Notes: generated from the sequence alone by a model not told the origin. A stretch of DNA of 15,209 bases from Bacteroidales bacterium (GCA_017561265.1 JAFZDJ010000157.1:1-15209), one strand, 5' to 3'; counted from the stretch's first letter, positions 7,478-15,208 are shown. Translations and numbers: made by a program.

Positions 7478-8926
7478 ATGTCAAAAGTCAAATTTTACAA
7501 AGAGGAGCAGATTCCTCTTGAGATGCACAAGGTGCGCGTAGTTCAGAAACTCACCCTTCTTCCTGTCGAAGACCGTCTTAAGAAGATCCAGGAAGCAGGT
7601 AACAATACTTTCCTTCTTCAGAACAAGGATGTCTACATGGACATGCTTACAGATTCAGGAGTAAATGCAATGTCAGACCAGCAGGTGGCTTCAATGGGCA
7701 TAGCTGATGATTCATATGCAGGATCGGAAACATTCAACAGGGTCAAGGCCGCGATATTCGAAGTCTTCGGTACAGAGAACGTCCTTCCTGCTCATCAGGG
7801 ACGTGCATGCGAGAACATTCTTGCCGAAGCCTATGTAAGGCCGGGAAGTGTGGCTCTGATGAATTTCCATTTCACTACTACCAAGGCACATGTGACAAGG
7901 CTCGGCGGAGAAGTGGTGGAGCTCATCCAGAAGAAGGGTCTCATTCCTCAGTCGGACGATCCTTTCAAAGGAGATCTTGATCTTGAAGCACTGAAGGCTA
8001 CAATCGAGAAGTATGGGCCTGAGAATGTTGCATTCGTGCGCGTGGAAGCCGGTACCAACCTTATCGGAGGCCAGCCTGTCTCTCTTGAGAACATGCTTGC
8101 TGTGGCTGACATCTGTCATGATTATGGCGTCAAGAGCGTCCTTGATGCATCGCTTCTCCAGGATAACGTATATTTCATGAAGACGAGAGAGGCACAGTGC
8201 AAATTCATGACCACCAAGCAGATATATCATCTCCTTGCTGACAAGATGGATATCATCTATTTTTCAGGAAGAAAGCTCGGTTTCTCCCGTGGAGGTATAA
8301 TCACTTCTCATAATCCGAAGTATACCAACGAGATGATGGAGTATATTCCTCTTTATGAAGGCTTCCTGACATACGGTGGTATGGAGGTACGCGCCATGGA
8401 AGCAATGGCTGTAGGACTTCTTGAGTCACTGGATATGGAATATATCAGTCAGGGACCTGAATTCATCAATTATCTCGTGAATGAACTTGACAAGTACGGG
8501 GTGCCTATGATCAAGCCTGCCGGAGGTCTTGGAGCGCATATCAACTGTTCTGAATTTGTTCCTCATATTCCTCATGAGCAATATCCTGCAGCAGCAGTGG
8601 CGACTGCAATCTATATCGCTTCCGGAGTCAGAGGAATGGAAAGAGGAACACTGAGCGAACAGCGTGAGGCCGATGGTACCGAGCGCTATGCCGAACTCGA
8701 GCTCATGCGTCTGGCAATGCCTCGTCGCGTGTTCACGCTTTCACAGGTGAAATACTGCGCAGACCGCATCAAATGGCTCTACGACAACAGAGAGCTCATC
8801 GGTGGCCTCAAATGGGTCGATGAGCCTAAGGTTCTCCGTTTCTTCTTCGGAAGACTCGGCGAGATCGGATACTGGCAGGAAGAGCTTGCGAAGAAGTTCC
8901 GTGAAGATTTCGGTGATTCTTTGTAA
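7478..8926 (+). CDS. PLP-dependent beta-eliminating lyase, tyrosine phenol-lyase-like
   Basis: A 482-residue cytoplasmic PLP enzyme of the tryptophanase/tyrosine phenol-lyase family, which splits an aromatic amino acid into the free aromatic, pyruvate and ammonia. Compared from memory with Citrobacter TPL (456 residues), the family landmarks fall at a constant offset of 9: Y80 (Y71), N194 (N185), D223 (D214, PLP pyridine) and K266 (K257, PLP lysine, in SGRK). The residues that separate TPL from tryptophanase are of TPL type: FTTT at 132-135 (T124; tryptophanase has FDTT), MER at 387-389 (R381; tryptophanase has Ile) and RFF at 454-456 (F448; tryptophanase has His). Two positions are odd: R217 is replaced by L226 in DASL, and the KK before the family's Asp is RK followed by Leu. 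A relative acting on another substrate is therefore possible. The stop lies 5 bp from the convergent DUF2723 gene's stop. Confidence 0.88.
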   Translation: MSKVKFYKEEQIPLEMHKVRVVQKLTLLPVEDRLKKIQEAGNNTFLLQNKDVYMDMLTDSGVNAMSDQQVASMGIADDSYAGSETFNRVKAAIFEVFGTENVLPAHQGRACENILAEAYVRPGSVALMNFHFTTTKAHVTRLGGEVVELIQKKGLIPQSDDPFKGDLDLEALKATIEKYGPENVAFVRVEAGTNLIGGQPVSLENMLAVADICHDYGVKSVLDASLLQDNVYFMKTREAQCKFMTTKQIYHLLADKMDIIYFSGRKLGFSRGGIITSHNPKYTNEMMEYIPLYEGFLTYGGMEVRAMEAMAVGLLESLDMEYISQGPEFINYLVNELDKYGVPMIKPAGGLGAHINCSEFVPHIPHEQYPAAAVATAIYIASGVRGMERGTLSEQREADGTERYAELELMRLAMPRRVFTLSQVKYCADRIKWLYDNRELIGGLKWVDEPKVLRFFFGRLGEIGYWQEELAKKFREDFGDSL

Positions 8927-8931
8927 TCGGC

Positions 8932-11928
8932 CTATTCCAGCAGATTGTTGAACTTCTCTCTGATATCATCAGCCAGAGAAGTGTCTCCATTATCATCAGC
9001 AAGTGTCGCGATATAGGCAAGAACATTGCAGCACGTATCGAGGTATTCTTCTGCCTCGGAATAATGATCGATGAAGAATGCAGCAGATTCCAACAGGCTT
9101 CCGGCAGCTTTTGTGGCAAGTCCGGAAGCCTTTTCTGATGCTCCGCACAGATAATATCCTTCAATCATGCTGATAACGTCAAGTTCATTTCTTAATCCGT
9201 ACATCAATAAGTCAAGAGGAAAATTCTCTTCAGGAATCATATTCTGGCAAAGATCGAGGATCTCCTCAGCCTTTTCGTTTTCCCCGGCCTTTATCAGTTC
9301 ATGTGCTGCTGTAGAGAATATCTTCCTCTGAGACATGACGCCGGCAAATGTGTACAGATTCTGATAATCAGTGAACCAATCCGTACGTTCCAGACTCTCC
9401 CAAGTATATAAGGATGTCATCTTCCGATATAGCTCCTGAGGGTCAGTGAAGCCGTTTTCATTCAGATTTGTCCTGTTCTTTATAGGTATGAATCGGTAGG
9501 TGAACCCATCATACATAAGATAGTCCTTTATGCCAATCCGTATATCACCGCCGGCATTGAGAAAGTTGAGCGGCCTGTCCCATTCATAATTAGAAAGCAG
9601 GTCGAGGAAGAACAGTTCAGGTTTGGTCACTCCATCCTTTCCCTCAGGTATCTCAAGTACGATCTCTGATGGAATCATATCTTCATATCTTTCGTCCAGA
9701 ATCCCGTATTTTATCACATTCTCTTTATTGACAGGGATGCTGAAACGTCTGGAAGCTATATAGTCTGCATTCTTTCCGTTAGTGAGAGGAATCTTTGCCT
9801 CCGGATGACGGAATACCCTCATCACATCAGCTAGCGGATAGACAGTATCTCTAGGATCGTATATCAATACATACTCGTTTTCTCCCTGCATGTACTGCTT
9901 TTTGCTTACAGACAGGTCAATAGGTGCAGATTCGTTTGCAGCAGCCTTCATCTGGTCGATATGCCAGTCTGCCCCCAGCAGAGAGGTGTTGACGACACGG
10001 ACATCAGTGCGGAAACCTTCAACTTCCTGAACATACCATATAGGGAAGGTATCGTTATCCCCATGAGTCACCAGGATTCCGTTTTCTCCTATGCCGCGGA
10101 GATAGTTCTTTGCCAGTTCCTGTGCCGTATAACGGCTGCTTCTGTCATGGTCATCCCAGTTTTCCACAGCCATGAGGGTTGGGATAGATAATGTGCCGGC
10201 AAGAATCAGAAGGGAGATTCCGCGCTTTCGTCCCATGCTGAGGCCTGTGACTCCGAGTCCGATCCATACACTGAAGAAGTAGAATGAACCCGCATAAGCA
10301 TAATCCCTTTCGCGTACCTGAAGAGGGGATTGGTTGAGATACAATACTATGGCTATTCCGGTCATGAAGAACATCAGGAAAGTGAGCCAGCATCCTCTTT
10401 TATCGCGTGAATACTGGAAGAACATACCGATGAGTCCGAGAATCAGCGGAAGCATGTAGTAATGGTTCTTGCTTTTGTTGTCCGCAAGACAGGCGGGAGC
10501 ATCGGATTGGTCTCCAAGCCTTATCCTGTCGATGAACCCGATACCGCATTCCCAGTTTCCTTTGAATATATCTCCGGGAATCGGGCTGTGGATGTCGTTC
10601 TGTCTTCCTGCGAAATTCCAAAGGAAATATCTCCAGTACATCCAGTTGAGCTGGTAATCGAAGAAGAATGTCAGGTTTTCAATGAAGGTCGGTCTGCTGC
10701 CGTTAATATATGACCTGTAGATCTCCACATATGAATCGTCCCTGTTGTCCCACATTCGTGGAAAGAACATCTTTGATTCCGGGCGGTATCTTATATCTAT
10801 CTGACTGCCTTTGACATATCTGTCTTCCATCCGTGCCCAATAATTCTTCTCTACGATATCATATTCCGATCCGAAATATTCTCCGTATACAATAGGCCCT
10901 TTCGGATATTGTTCACGGTTCAGATATGTTATGAGAGTGAATGGATTGTCCGGCTTGTTTTCGTTCATTGGTGTGACCGCTGTCGAACGTATGATGATGA
11001 TCGAATAAAGGGAGAATCCGATGATTATCGTTGTGACACCGAGCAATACGGTGTTTGCAACGGCTTTGCCGCGTTTGAGAGTATATGATATACCCCAGAA
11101 ACATACGGAGAAAAGAATAAGCATGAATGTCACGGCTCCGCTGTTGAAGGGGAGTCTGAGAATATTGACGAAAAAGAGATCGGAATATGCAGCAGCTTTC
11201 GGGATGAGCGGAATCAGGCCGAAAAGGATGGCTGCCAGGATAATGCATGATAACAAGAATATACTGCAAAGCTGCATGAATGTATATCTTCCATTTTCTC
11301 TGATACGGTAGAAATACATGAAGACTATGGCCGGAATGCTTAGAAGATTCAGAAGATGTACACCGATGGAGAGCCCGGTCAGAAAACATATAAGGATGAT
11401 CCATCTTCCTGAATATGCCTTATCCGCCTCCTCGTACCACCGGGTCATAGCCCAGAATACTATGGCTGTGAACATTGACGACATCGCATATACCTCGGCT
11501 TCCACCGCCGAGAACCAGAATGTGTCGCTGAAGCAGTAGCATAGTGCTCCTACAGCTCCAGCTCCGCATATCGCAACGGTTTCAGAAATCTTGATCTCAT
11601 TTGAGAAACCGGTCAGCCTCTTTGCGAAGAATACGATTGTAAGATACAGGAAGAATATGGTCAATGCAGAGCATACTGCACTCAATGCATTGATTGCGGC
11701 TGCTGCATGTTCCTTGTCCGTGAAAATAGTGAAGAATCTTGCCAGCAGCTGATAGACGGGATTTCCGGGAGGATGTCCGACTTCCAGCTTGTATGATGAT
11801 GCAATGAACTCTCCGCAATCCCAGAATGAGACCGTTGGTTCGATTGTCAGTAGGTAGGTGACTGATGCGACTGCAAGAACAGCCAGAGCGGTGAGCCCGT
11901 TGATCCTGTTGAAACTTTCCTTTGTCAT
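8932..11928 (-). CDS. DUF2723 membrane protein, TMEM260-like GT-C mannosyltransferase candidate
   Basis: A 998-residue inner-membrane protein. The N-terminal half holds about a dozen hydrophobic segments, and the C-terminal 400 residues are soluble and end in helical, TPR-like repeats. The DUF2723 signature follows the first membrane helix: EPTVSFWDCGEFIASSYKLE, then GHPPGNP. In it D37 and E40 form the Asp/Glu pair expected in the first outer loop of GT-C glycosyltransferases. The human relative TMEM260 is a protein O-mannosyltransferase, so transfer of a sugar from a lipid donor to exported proteins is plausible but unproven here. I start it at ATG 11928 (MTKESFNRING), as in relatives, rather than at the in-frame ATG at 11982, which would add 18 unlikely residues and run through the -7 box at 11946-11953. 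The gene is flanked by a convergent lyase and, 135 bp upstream, by the regulator gene on the same strand. Confidence 0.87.
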   Translation of the reverse strand: MTKESFNRINGLTALAVLAVASVTYLLTIEPTVSFWDCGEFIASSYKLEVGHPPGNPVYQLLARFFTIFTDKEHAAAAINALSAVCSALTIFFLYLTIVFFAKRLTGFSNEIKISETVAICGAGAVGALCYCFSDTFWFSAVEAEVYAMSSMFTAIVFWAMTRWYEEADKAYSGRWIILICFLTGLSIGVHLLNLLSIPAIVFMYFYRIRENGRYTFMQLCSIFLLSCIILAAILFGLIPLIPKAAAYSDLFFVNILRLPFNSGAVTFMLILFSVCFWGISYTLKRGKAVANTVLLGVTTIIIGFSLYSIIIIRSTAVTPMNENKPDNPFTLITYLNREQYPKGPIVYGEYFGSEYDIVEKNYWARMEDRYVKGSQIDIRYRPESKMFFPRMWDNRDDSYVEIYRSYINGSRPTFIENLTFFFDYQLNWMYWRYFLWNFAGRQNDIHSPIPGDIFKGNWECGIGFIDRIRLGDQSDAPACLADNKSKNHYYMLPLILGLIGMFFQYSRDKRGCWLTFLMFFMTGIAIVLYLNQSPLQVRERDYAYAGSFYFFSVWIGLGVTGLSMGRKRGISLLILAGTLSIPTLMAVENWDDHDRSSRYTAQELAKNYLRGIGENGILVTHGDNDTFPIWYVQEVEGFRTDVRVVNTSLLGADWHIDQMKAAANESAPIDLSVSKKQYMQGENEYVLIYDPRDTVYPLADVMRVFRHPEAKIPLTNGKNADYIASRRFSIPVNKENVIKYGILDERYEDMIPSEIVLEIPEGKDGVTKPELFFLDLLSNYEWDRPLNFLNAGGDIRIGIKDYLMYDGFTYRFIPIKNRTNLNENGFTDPQELYRKMTSLYTWESLERTDWFTDYQNLYTFAGVMSQRKIFSTAAHELIKAGENEKAEEILDLCQNMIPEENFPLDLLMYGLRNELDVISMIEGYYLCGASEKASGLATKAAGSLLESAAFFIDHYSEAEEYLDTCCNVLAYIATLADDNGDTSLADDIREKFNNLLE

Positions 11929-11945
11929 ATGTATCGGTTTTGATA

Positions 11946-11953
11946 CAAAATTA
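11946..11953 (-). promoter_or_regulatory. Bacteroidota -7 box (TAATTTTG) for the DUF2723 gene
   Basis: The minus strand reads TAATTTTG, an exact TAnnTTTG match ending 17 bp before the chosen ATG at 11928. I see no TTTG at the normal -33 spacing; the nearest TTG is about 27 bp upstream, within the palindrome at 11978-11987. The box supports independent transcription of this gene and the shorter start. Confidence 0.55.
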
Positions 11954-11977
11954 ACAGGGGAAAGTTTTACATGGACA

Positions 11978-11987
11978 CACAATTGTG
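11978..11987. promoter_or_regulatory. 10-bp perfect palindrome CACAATTGTG upstream of the DUF2723 promoter
   Basis: CACAATTGTG is a perfect inverted repeat centred about 30 bp upstream of the -7 box, where an activator or repressor dimer could sit near the -33 region. A 10-bp palindrome may occur by chance, and no second copy was noticed in the window. The rest of the 135-bp spacer (11929-12063) shows no gene or clear terminator hairpin. Confidence 0.25.
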
Positions 11988-12063
11988 CGGTTTATTATGT
12001 GCTCAAGCGGTTGTGTTTCAGTGTGTTGCGGAAAATGTGACAAAAGACATCAGTGCAGAAGTC

Positions 12064-13011
12064 TTACATTGTGTCTGTTTCAGTCTGAGCGAGGAGTTCT
12101 CTAAGCCAGATTCCGATGTTCGTATCATGTTCTCCTAGTCCGAGCTTCTTGCGTATTTCACTGCTGATGATATAATGCCTTTTCTTCTTTATGAAATCGC
12201 CGACGTCCTTTCCTTTAAGACCGAGGGTGTACAGGCAACAATATCCGATCTCCCATTCTGTAAGGCCTTTATTTTCCAGAGCCGCGATGAATCCCGGATG
12301 ACTTTCCTTGAAGATTACTTTTGTCGATATAAGGAATGATTCCCTGTCCGCCATCAGGTTCTCGATCTCCTGTTCGGATATCCTCCATGCCTTGTCGTCA
12401 GATGAAATATATGAAGCCAGCACCTTGTCAAGAACTGCCAGTCTCTGACGAATCAGCTCCATCGCCTCGTCATCCGGTTTCTGCTTGAGCTTGTATGCAT
12501 ATCTCCTTATCACCCCAACACATACCATAATCGCCGCCAGAGAAGACATCAGAATAATCCATAACGACTTCCTCTTCTCGACAAGCTCCATCTTGTCTTT
12601 GTATCGCTCCTGGATAATCCGTGCGTTCTGTCTTATCATGGTGTCGGTCGGGGAAATTGTTCCTGCATGTTCAAGAATCCGTTCTTTCCATAAAGTTGCG
12701 GTCTCTGACCTCTCGCTATCCTTGCTTTTGCTGTAATATTCTACGGCAATATTGATTATGCTGTCGTTAGTCAGGGCTATTCCGCATTTTTCCAATGCTA
12801 TTGAATAAAGCAGGGCATGTCTGGCTCTAAGCTCCTGAGTATTGAGATGTTTTCTGTCAAGTGAGTCCAATGCAACGAAAGCACTGTCCGGATGCATCTC
12901 CAGATGTGCTTCTGCTTCATCCAGCAGTCTTCCGGCATCGCTTTTATGAATGCACGATGCCATGCAGATGCCGAAAATGAATATGAAAATAAAATTGGAT
13001 AATCTTGACAT
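12064..13011 (-). CDS. Lipoprotein-like, TM-anchored HTH regulator (shortened Bacteroidales TPR/LuxR-like type)
   Basis: A 315-residue one-component transmembrane regulator candidate. Residues 1-20 form a signal sequence ending in a lipobox-like MASC (C20). Residues about 25-148 would be periplasmic and helical, with one TPR-like unit (about 42-95) and a charged coiled stretch (about 125-148). Residues 150-169 are a single membrane helix, and 170-315 are cytoplasmic. The tail, LTEWEIGYCCLYTLGLKGKDV... through EIRKKLG (249-291), is a helix-turn-helix resembling the LuxR fold and ends in the block GEHDTNIGIWLREL, as in a large Bacteroidales family. Relatives I recall are about 500-600 residues with many periplasmic TPRs; this one keeps only one or two, so it looks internally shortened yet has no frameshift. 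It follows the three-gene envelope operon by 137 bp on the same strand and may control it, or be controlled with it. Confidence 0.78.
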   Translation of the reverse strand: MSRLSNFIFIFIFGICMASCIHKSDAGRLLDEAEAHLEMHPDSAFVALDSLDRKHLNTQELRARHALLYSIALEKCGIALTNDSIINIAVEYYSKSKDSERSETATLWKERILEHAGTISPTDTMIRQNARIIQERYKDKMELVEKRKSLWIILMSSLAAIMVCVGVIRRYAYKLKQKPDDEAMELIRQRLAVLDKVLASYISSDDKAWRISEQEIENLMADRESFLISTKVIFKESHPGFIAALENKGLTEWEIGYCCLYTLGLKGKDVGDFIKKKRHYIISSEIRKKLGLGEHDTNIGIWLRELLAQTETDTM

Positions 13012-13108
13012 GTTTCAGGCCTTGAAAGAATCAGCCCGGCATAAGCAAAAACCATGCTATCATTTAGTGAATCCTGAAATATGTGTATCCCGTAATAGAT
13101 CATACCGA

Positions 13109-13124
13109 GGATAATCAGTTATCC
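13109..13124. promoter_or_regulatory. Inverted repeat GGATAA-TCAG-TTATCC in the spacer upstream of the regulator
   Basis: This 16-bp sequence has perfect 6-bp arms and a 4-base centre. It lies in the 137-bp spacer (13012-13148) between the beta-barrel gene's stop and the regulator's ATG, about 97 bp before that ATG. No T-run follows on either strand and the arms are AT-rich, so it fits an operator better than an intrinsic terminator. No exact TAnnTTTG box is visible in the spacer, and I see no gene in it. Confidence 0.3.
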
Positions 13125-13148
13125 GAAGATATTGACTCCATAGGACTC

Positions 13149-13697
13149 TTAGAAAATAGTAAATCCAAAATTGACCTCTAACATAACCTTGTCGTTAGCA
13201 ATATTGCTATATGGGCTCAGATATGAGCAACCTATACCGACGTATGGCGTTCCACCCAGACCATGAAAACCAAAGTTGACAGCAGCCTTTGCCTTGAAGT
13301 AATTGAGATCTGACTTGATGTATGTTGAATTACCTGACAAGACAAATTCAAGTGCCATGTGATCTTTCATTGTGAGCGTATATGAACCGCCAAGACCCAA
13401 TGTTCCCTGTTCTACAAAATTCTTTGTGCTCTGGCGGTTAAGCAGCAGAACATCTGCATTTACAGGGACAAATACAGCCCAATGCGGATTGAAACGATAA
13501 CCTGGGCTGACAGTGAATCCATAGGATCCGGAATCAGGCTTGCCCCATCCTTGGTAATCTGCTCCTGTCATATTGAATTCAGCAGTTGCATAGAAATGAG
13601 ATGCTTTCTCTCTATAATTTGACTCCTGTGCAATGGCATCTGCACATGCGAAAAGGAATGCCATTGAGATGATGATGAATAACAGGCTTTTTTTCAT
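13149..13697 (-). CDS. Small outer-membrane beta-barrel protein
   Basis: A 182-residue exported protein with a signal peptide (cleavage after AIA, about residue 23, is most likely). LFAC at residues 15-18 loosely resembles a lipobox but is a poorer reading. The mature part alternates polar and hydrophobic residues in paired strands with glycine-rich turns, for example GSYGFTVSPGYRF, TLGLGGSYTL and KAAVNFGFHGLGG, and ends in FGFTIF with a terminal Phe, the classic C-terminal signal for outer-membrane assembly. The size fits an eight-stranded barrel of the OmpW/OmpX or 'outer membrane protein beta-barrel domain' kind. Such small barrels are usually structural or adhesive rather than large pores; the exact role is unknown. 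It lies 1 bp downstream of the DUF3828-like gene, so the two are probably translationally coupled, and it is the last gene before the regulator spacer. Confidence 0.82.
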   Translation of the reverse strand: MKKSLLFIIISMAFLFACADAIAQESNYREKASHFYATAEFNMTGADYQGWGKPDSGSYGFTVSPGYRFNPHWAVFVPVNADVLLLNRQSTKNFVEQGTLGLGGSYTLTMKDHMALEFVLSGNSTYIKSDLNYFKAKAAVNFGFHGLGGTPYVGIGCSYLSPYSNIANDKVMLEVNFGFTIF

Positions 13698-13698
13698 A

Positions 13699-14577
13699 CT
13701 ACTTTTCTGTCTTTATAAGATATTTGACAATCTCACGGTTTCCAATTATGTCGTGGTCATTGCCGTACAGTTCAATGGATATTTCTCGATAACATTTATC
13801 CTTGATTGCTCTTAGTGCTGTCTTGATGTCCGTCTTCCATGAATCGTACACATTGTAAAAAGCATCCAGGGCTTCTTCACTCATCTGCTCTTTCATATAT
13901 GGGTAGATGTCACATCTGCAAAGCGGAGTATAATATTTACCGGCAGTAACGATATTCAGAAGATCCTCACCCTCTACCGTATTCTCCTTCTCTGCTGACA
14001 TGATGTATGCCTTGATTGCAGAAGGATCAAGCTGAATATCAGGCATGAGGTGTTTTGCAAGCTCACAAAACGCCATAACGGTAGAATCTGCATTCTGAGT
14101 CTTATGCCAATGATATAGATATGAATTTCTCACTAATGCTTTAGCCCATTCAGCAGTGAGGTCCATATCCTCAATGATGATCTTGCTGTCTTTGCTGATA
14201 ACCTTGATCCTGTTTGTGAACTCCCATCCCATATCCAAGGCTGTATAGACATACCAGTCACCGTCAGCCTTGATATCCAGCATCATGGTCTTGCCGTCTG
14301 AACCTGGTTTGCGGTCCTGCAGGCCGCTTCTGAACAGCCATGTAGCATAGGCCGGAGCTTCGGAATCGTATGGATAGGCATCCTGAAGCTTCTGGAGAAG
14401 CTCAGGCGAACAATGCTTCTGCAGGAAGTCATAGTCCTCGTACAGTTTATCGTTGTACATCTTGGTGAGGACTGATTTGATAGTATCCTCAGATGTAGTT
14501 TCATTATGAGTTTGTCCTATCCCATACGAAGTAGACAGAACAAGAATGCTGCAAATGATTAGAAAGAATCTTTTCAT
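13699..14577 (-). CDS. Secreted protein, DUF3828-like
   Basis: A 292-residue exported protein with a Sec signal peptide (MKRFFLIICSILVLSTSYG..., cleavage near residue 20-22). Residues about 30-160 have the pattern of DUF3828-type periplasmic proteins: an initial helix (VLTKMYNDKLYEDYDFLQKH), a SPELLQKLQDA-like second helix, then a beta sheet including DGDWYVYTALDMGWEF and RIKVISKDSKIIIEDMDL. This family belongs to the NTF2-like class to my knowledge and has no fixed biochemical role. The C-terminal 130 residues are helical and charged, contain a CRC pair (CRCDIYPY) and match nothing I recognise. It lies 4 bp downstream of the partial TonB-C-like gene and 1 bp upstream of the beta-barrel gene, so the three form a tight operon for exported proteins. 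Confidence 0.72.
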   Translation of the reverse strand: MKRFFLIICSILVLSTSYGIGQTHNETTSEDTIKSVLTKMYNDKLYEDYDFLQKHCSPELLQKLQDAYPYDSEAPAYATWLFRSGLQDRKPGSDGKTMMLDIKADGDWYVYTALDMGWEFTNRIKVISKDSKIIIEDMDLTAEWAKALVRNSYLYHWHKTQNADSTVMAFCELAKHLMPDIQLDPSAIKAYIMSAEKENTVEGEDLLNIVTAGKYYTPLCRCDIYPYMKEQMSEEALDAFYNVYDSWKTDIKTALRAIKDKCYREISIELYGNDHDIIGNREIVKYLIKTEK

Positions 14578-14581
14578 ATTA

Positions 14582-15208
14582 TTATTGGAATATTAACGGA
14601 CATGTAAAATTAGAATAGATCCAATGCCATTCTCCATCACGGCAGTAGGTTTTCCAGTCTATGAGATTGAAGACTCTATTGATTTCTTTAACTATCATTT
14701 CCTGCATATCAGCTGACAGACCGTCATATCCTCGCAAGGGCTTGACTGACCATTCGATTATTTTGCCTTCATTGCTGAATTTAGTTGCCTTTACCATAAC
14801 GTTGGCGCGCTTCTGGGGGGATTGAATTTTACTTAAGTCCAGGTTCTGCGATATCATGCTTCTGGCATGGTCAATATCTACAGATCCCTGGGTCTTATTG
14901 AAATATCTCCTTGAAGAAACGACAACTCCATTCTCCACAATCAACTCAGTTTCCTGCGCACAGACACTATCAAATCCGTTCTCAGCGACATATATACATT
15001 CTCCGGTACAGCATATTAATGTCCCAGAAACCCATGAAGCGAAGACCCTTCCTTTCCTATCCTTGTACAGATCCAGCAGACCATCGAAGTCTGTGTGTTC
15101 CTTACCTGTATATATGCTCTTCAGATAGAGTTTTTTGCCCTTGACTTCAAAAGTGGAAATATGTCCCCTCCAGTTGGCAGTGGACCAGAATTTATCGAAT
15201 TCAAGTTT
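14582..15208 (-). CDS. Unknown protein with TonB-C-like C-terminal domain (5' partial)
   Basis: The frame is open from the right window edge to the stop at 14582, so 208 residues are visible and the N-terminus lies outside. A TTG at 14944 could be mistaken for a start, but the open frame and the protein-like sequence continue well upstream. Residues about 13-100 are beta-rich, with WVSGTLICCTGECIYV and SVCAQETELIVENGVVV; the pattern resembles small secreted Bacteroidales proteins that have a W-x-SG-x-L strand and an ENG-x-V turn. The last 75 residues have the order of a TonB C-terminal domain: strand VMVKATKF, NEGKIIEWSV, helix, W185, a turn, and a final strand CPLIF. It begins the three-gene envelope operon. 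With the front end missing, neither a membrane anchor nor the energy-transducer role can be judged. Confidence 0.68.
   Translation of the reverse strand, partial: KLEFDKFWSTANWRGHISTFEVKGKKLYLKSIYTGKEHTDFDGLLDLYKDRKGRVFASWVSGTLICCTGECIYVAENGFDSVCAQETELIVENGVVVSSRRYFNKTQGSVDIDHARSMISQNLDLSKIQSPQKRANVMVKATKFSNEGKIIEWSVKPLRGYDGLSADMQEMIVKEINRVFNLIDWKTYCRDGEWHWIYSNFTCPLIFQ

Noticed and set aside
7712..8230. A 172-codon open frame on the minus strand inside the lyase gene
   Set aside because: It is fully antisense to a well-supported enzyme gene, and its translation shows no domain pattern or plausible start context.
7478..8926. Plain tryptophanase (tnaA) assignment
   Set aside because: The residues at the tryptophanase-specific Asp, Ile and His positions are instead Thr, Arg and Phe, as in tyrosine phenol-lyase.
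8932..11982. Longer DUF2723 start at ATG 11982
   Set aside because: The 18 extra residues do not fit relatives and cover the -7 box; ATG 11928 is preferred.
12798..13103. A 101-codon minus-strand frame starting in the spacer upstream of the regulator
   Set aside because: It overlaps the regulator's N-terminal part in another frame and has no recognisable protein features.
13109..13124. Intrinsic terminator for the beta-barrel operon
   Set aside because: The arms are short and AT-rich and no T-run follows on either strand.
14582..14944. A 120-residue gene starting with TTG at 14944
   Set aside because: The same frame stays open to the right edge with protein-like sequence, so the TTG is internal to a longer partial gene.
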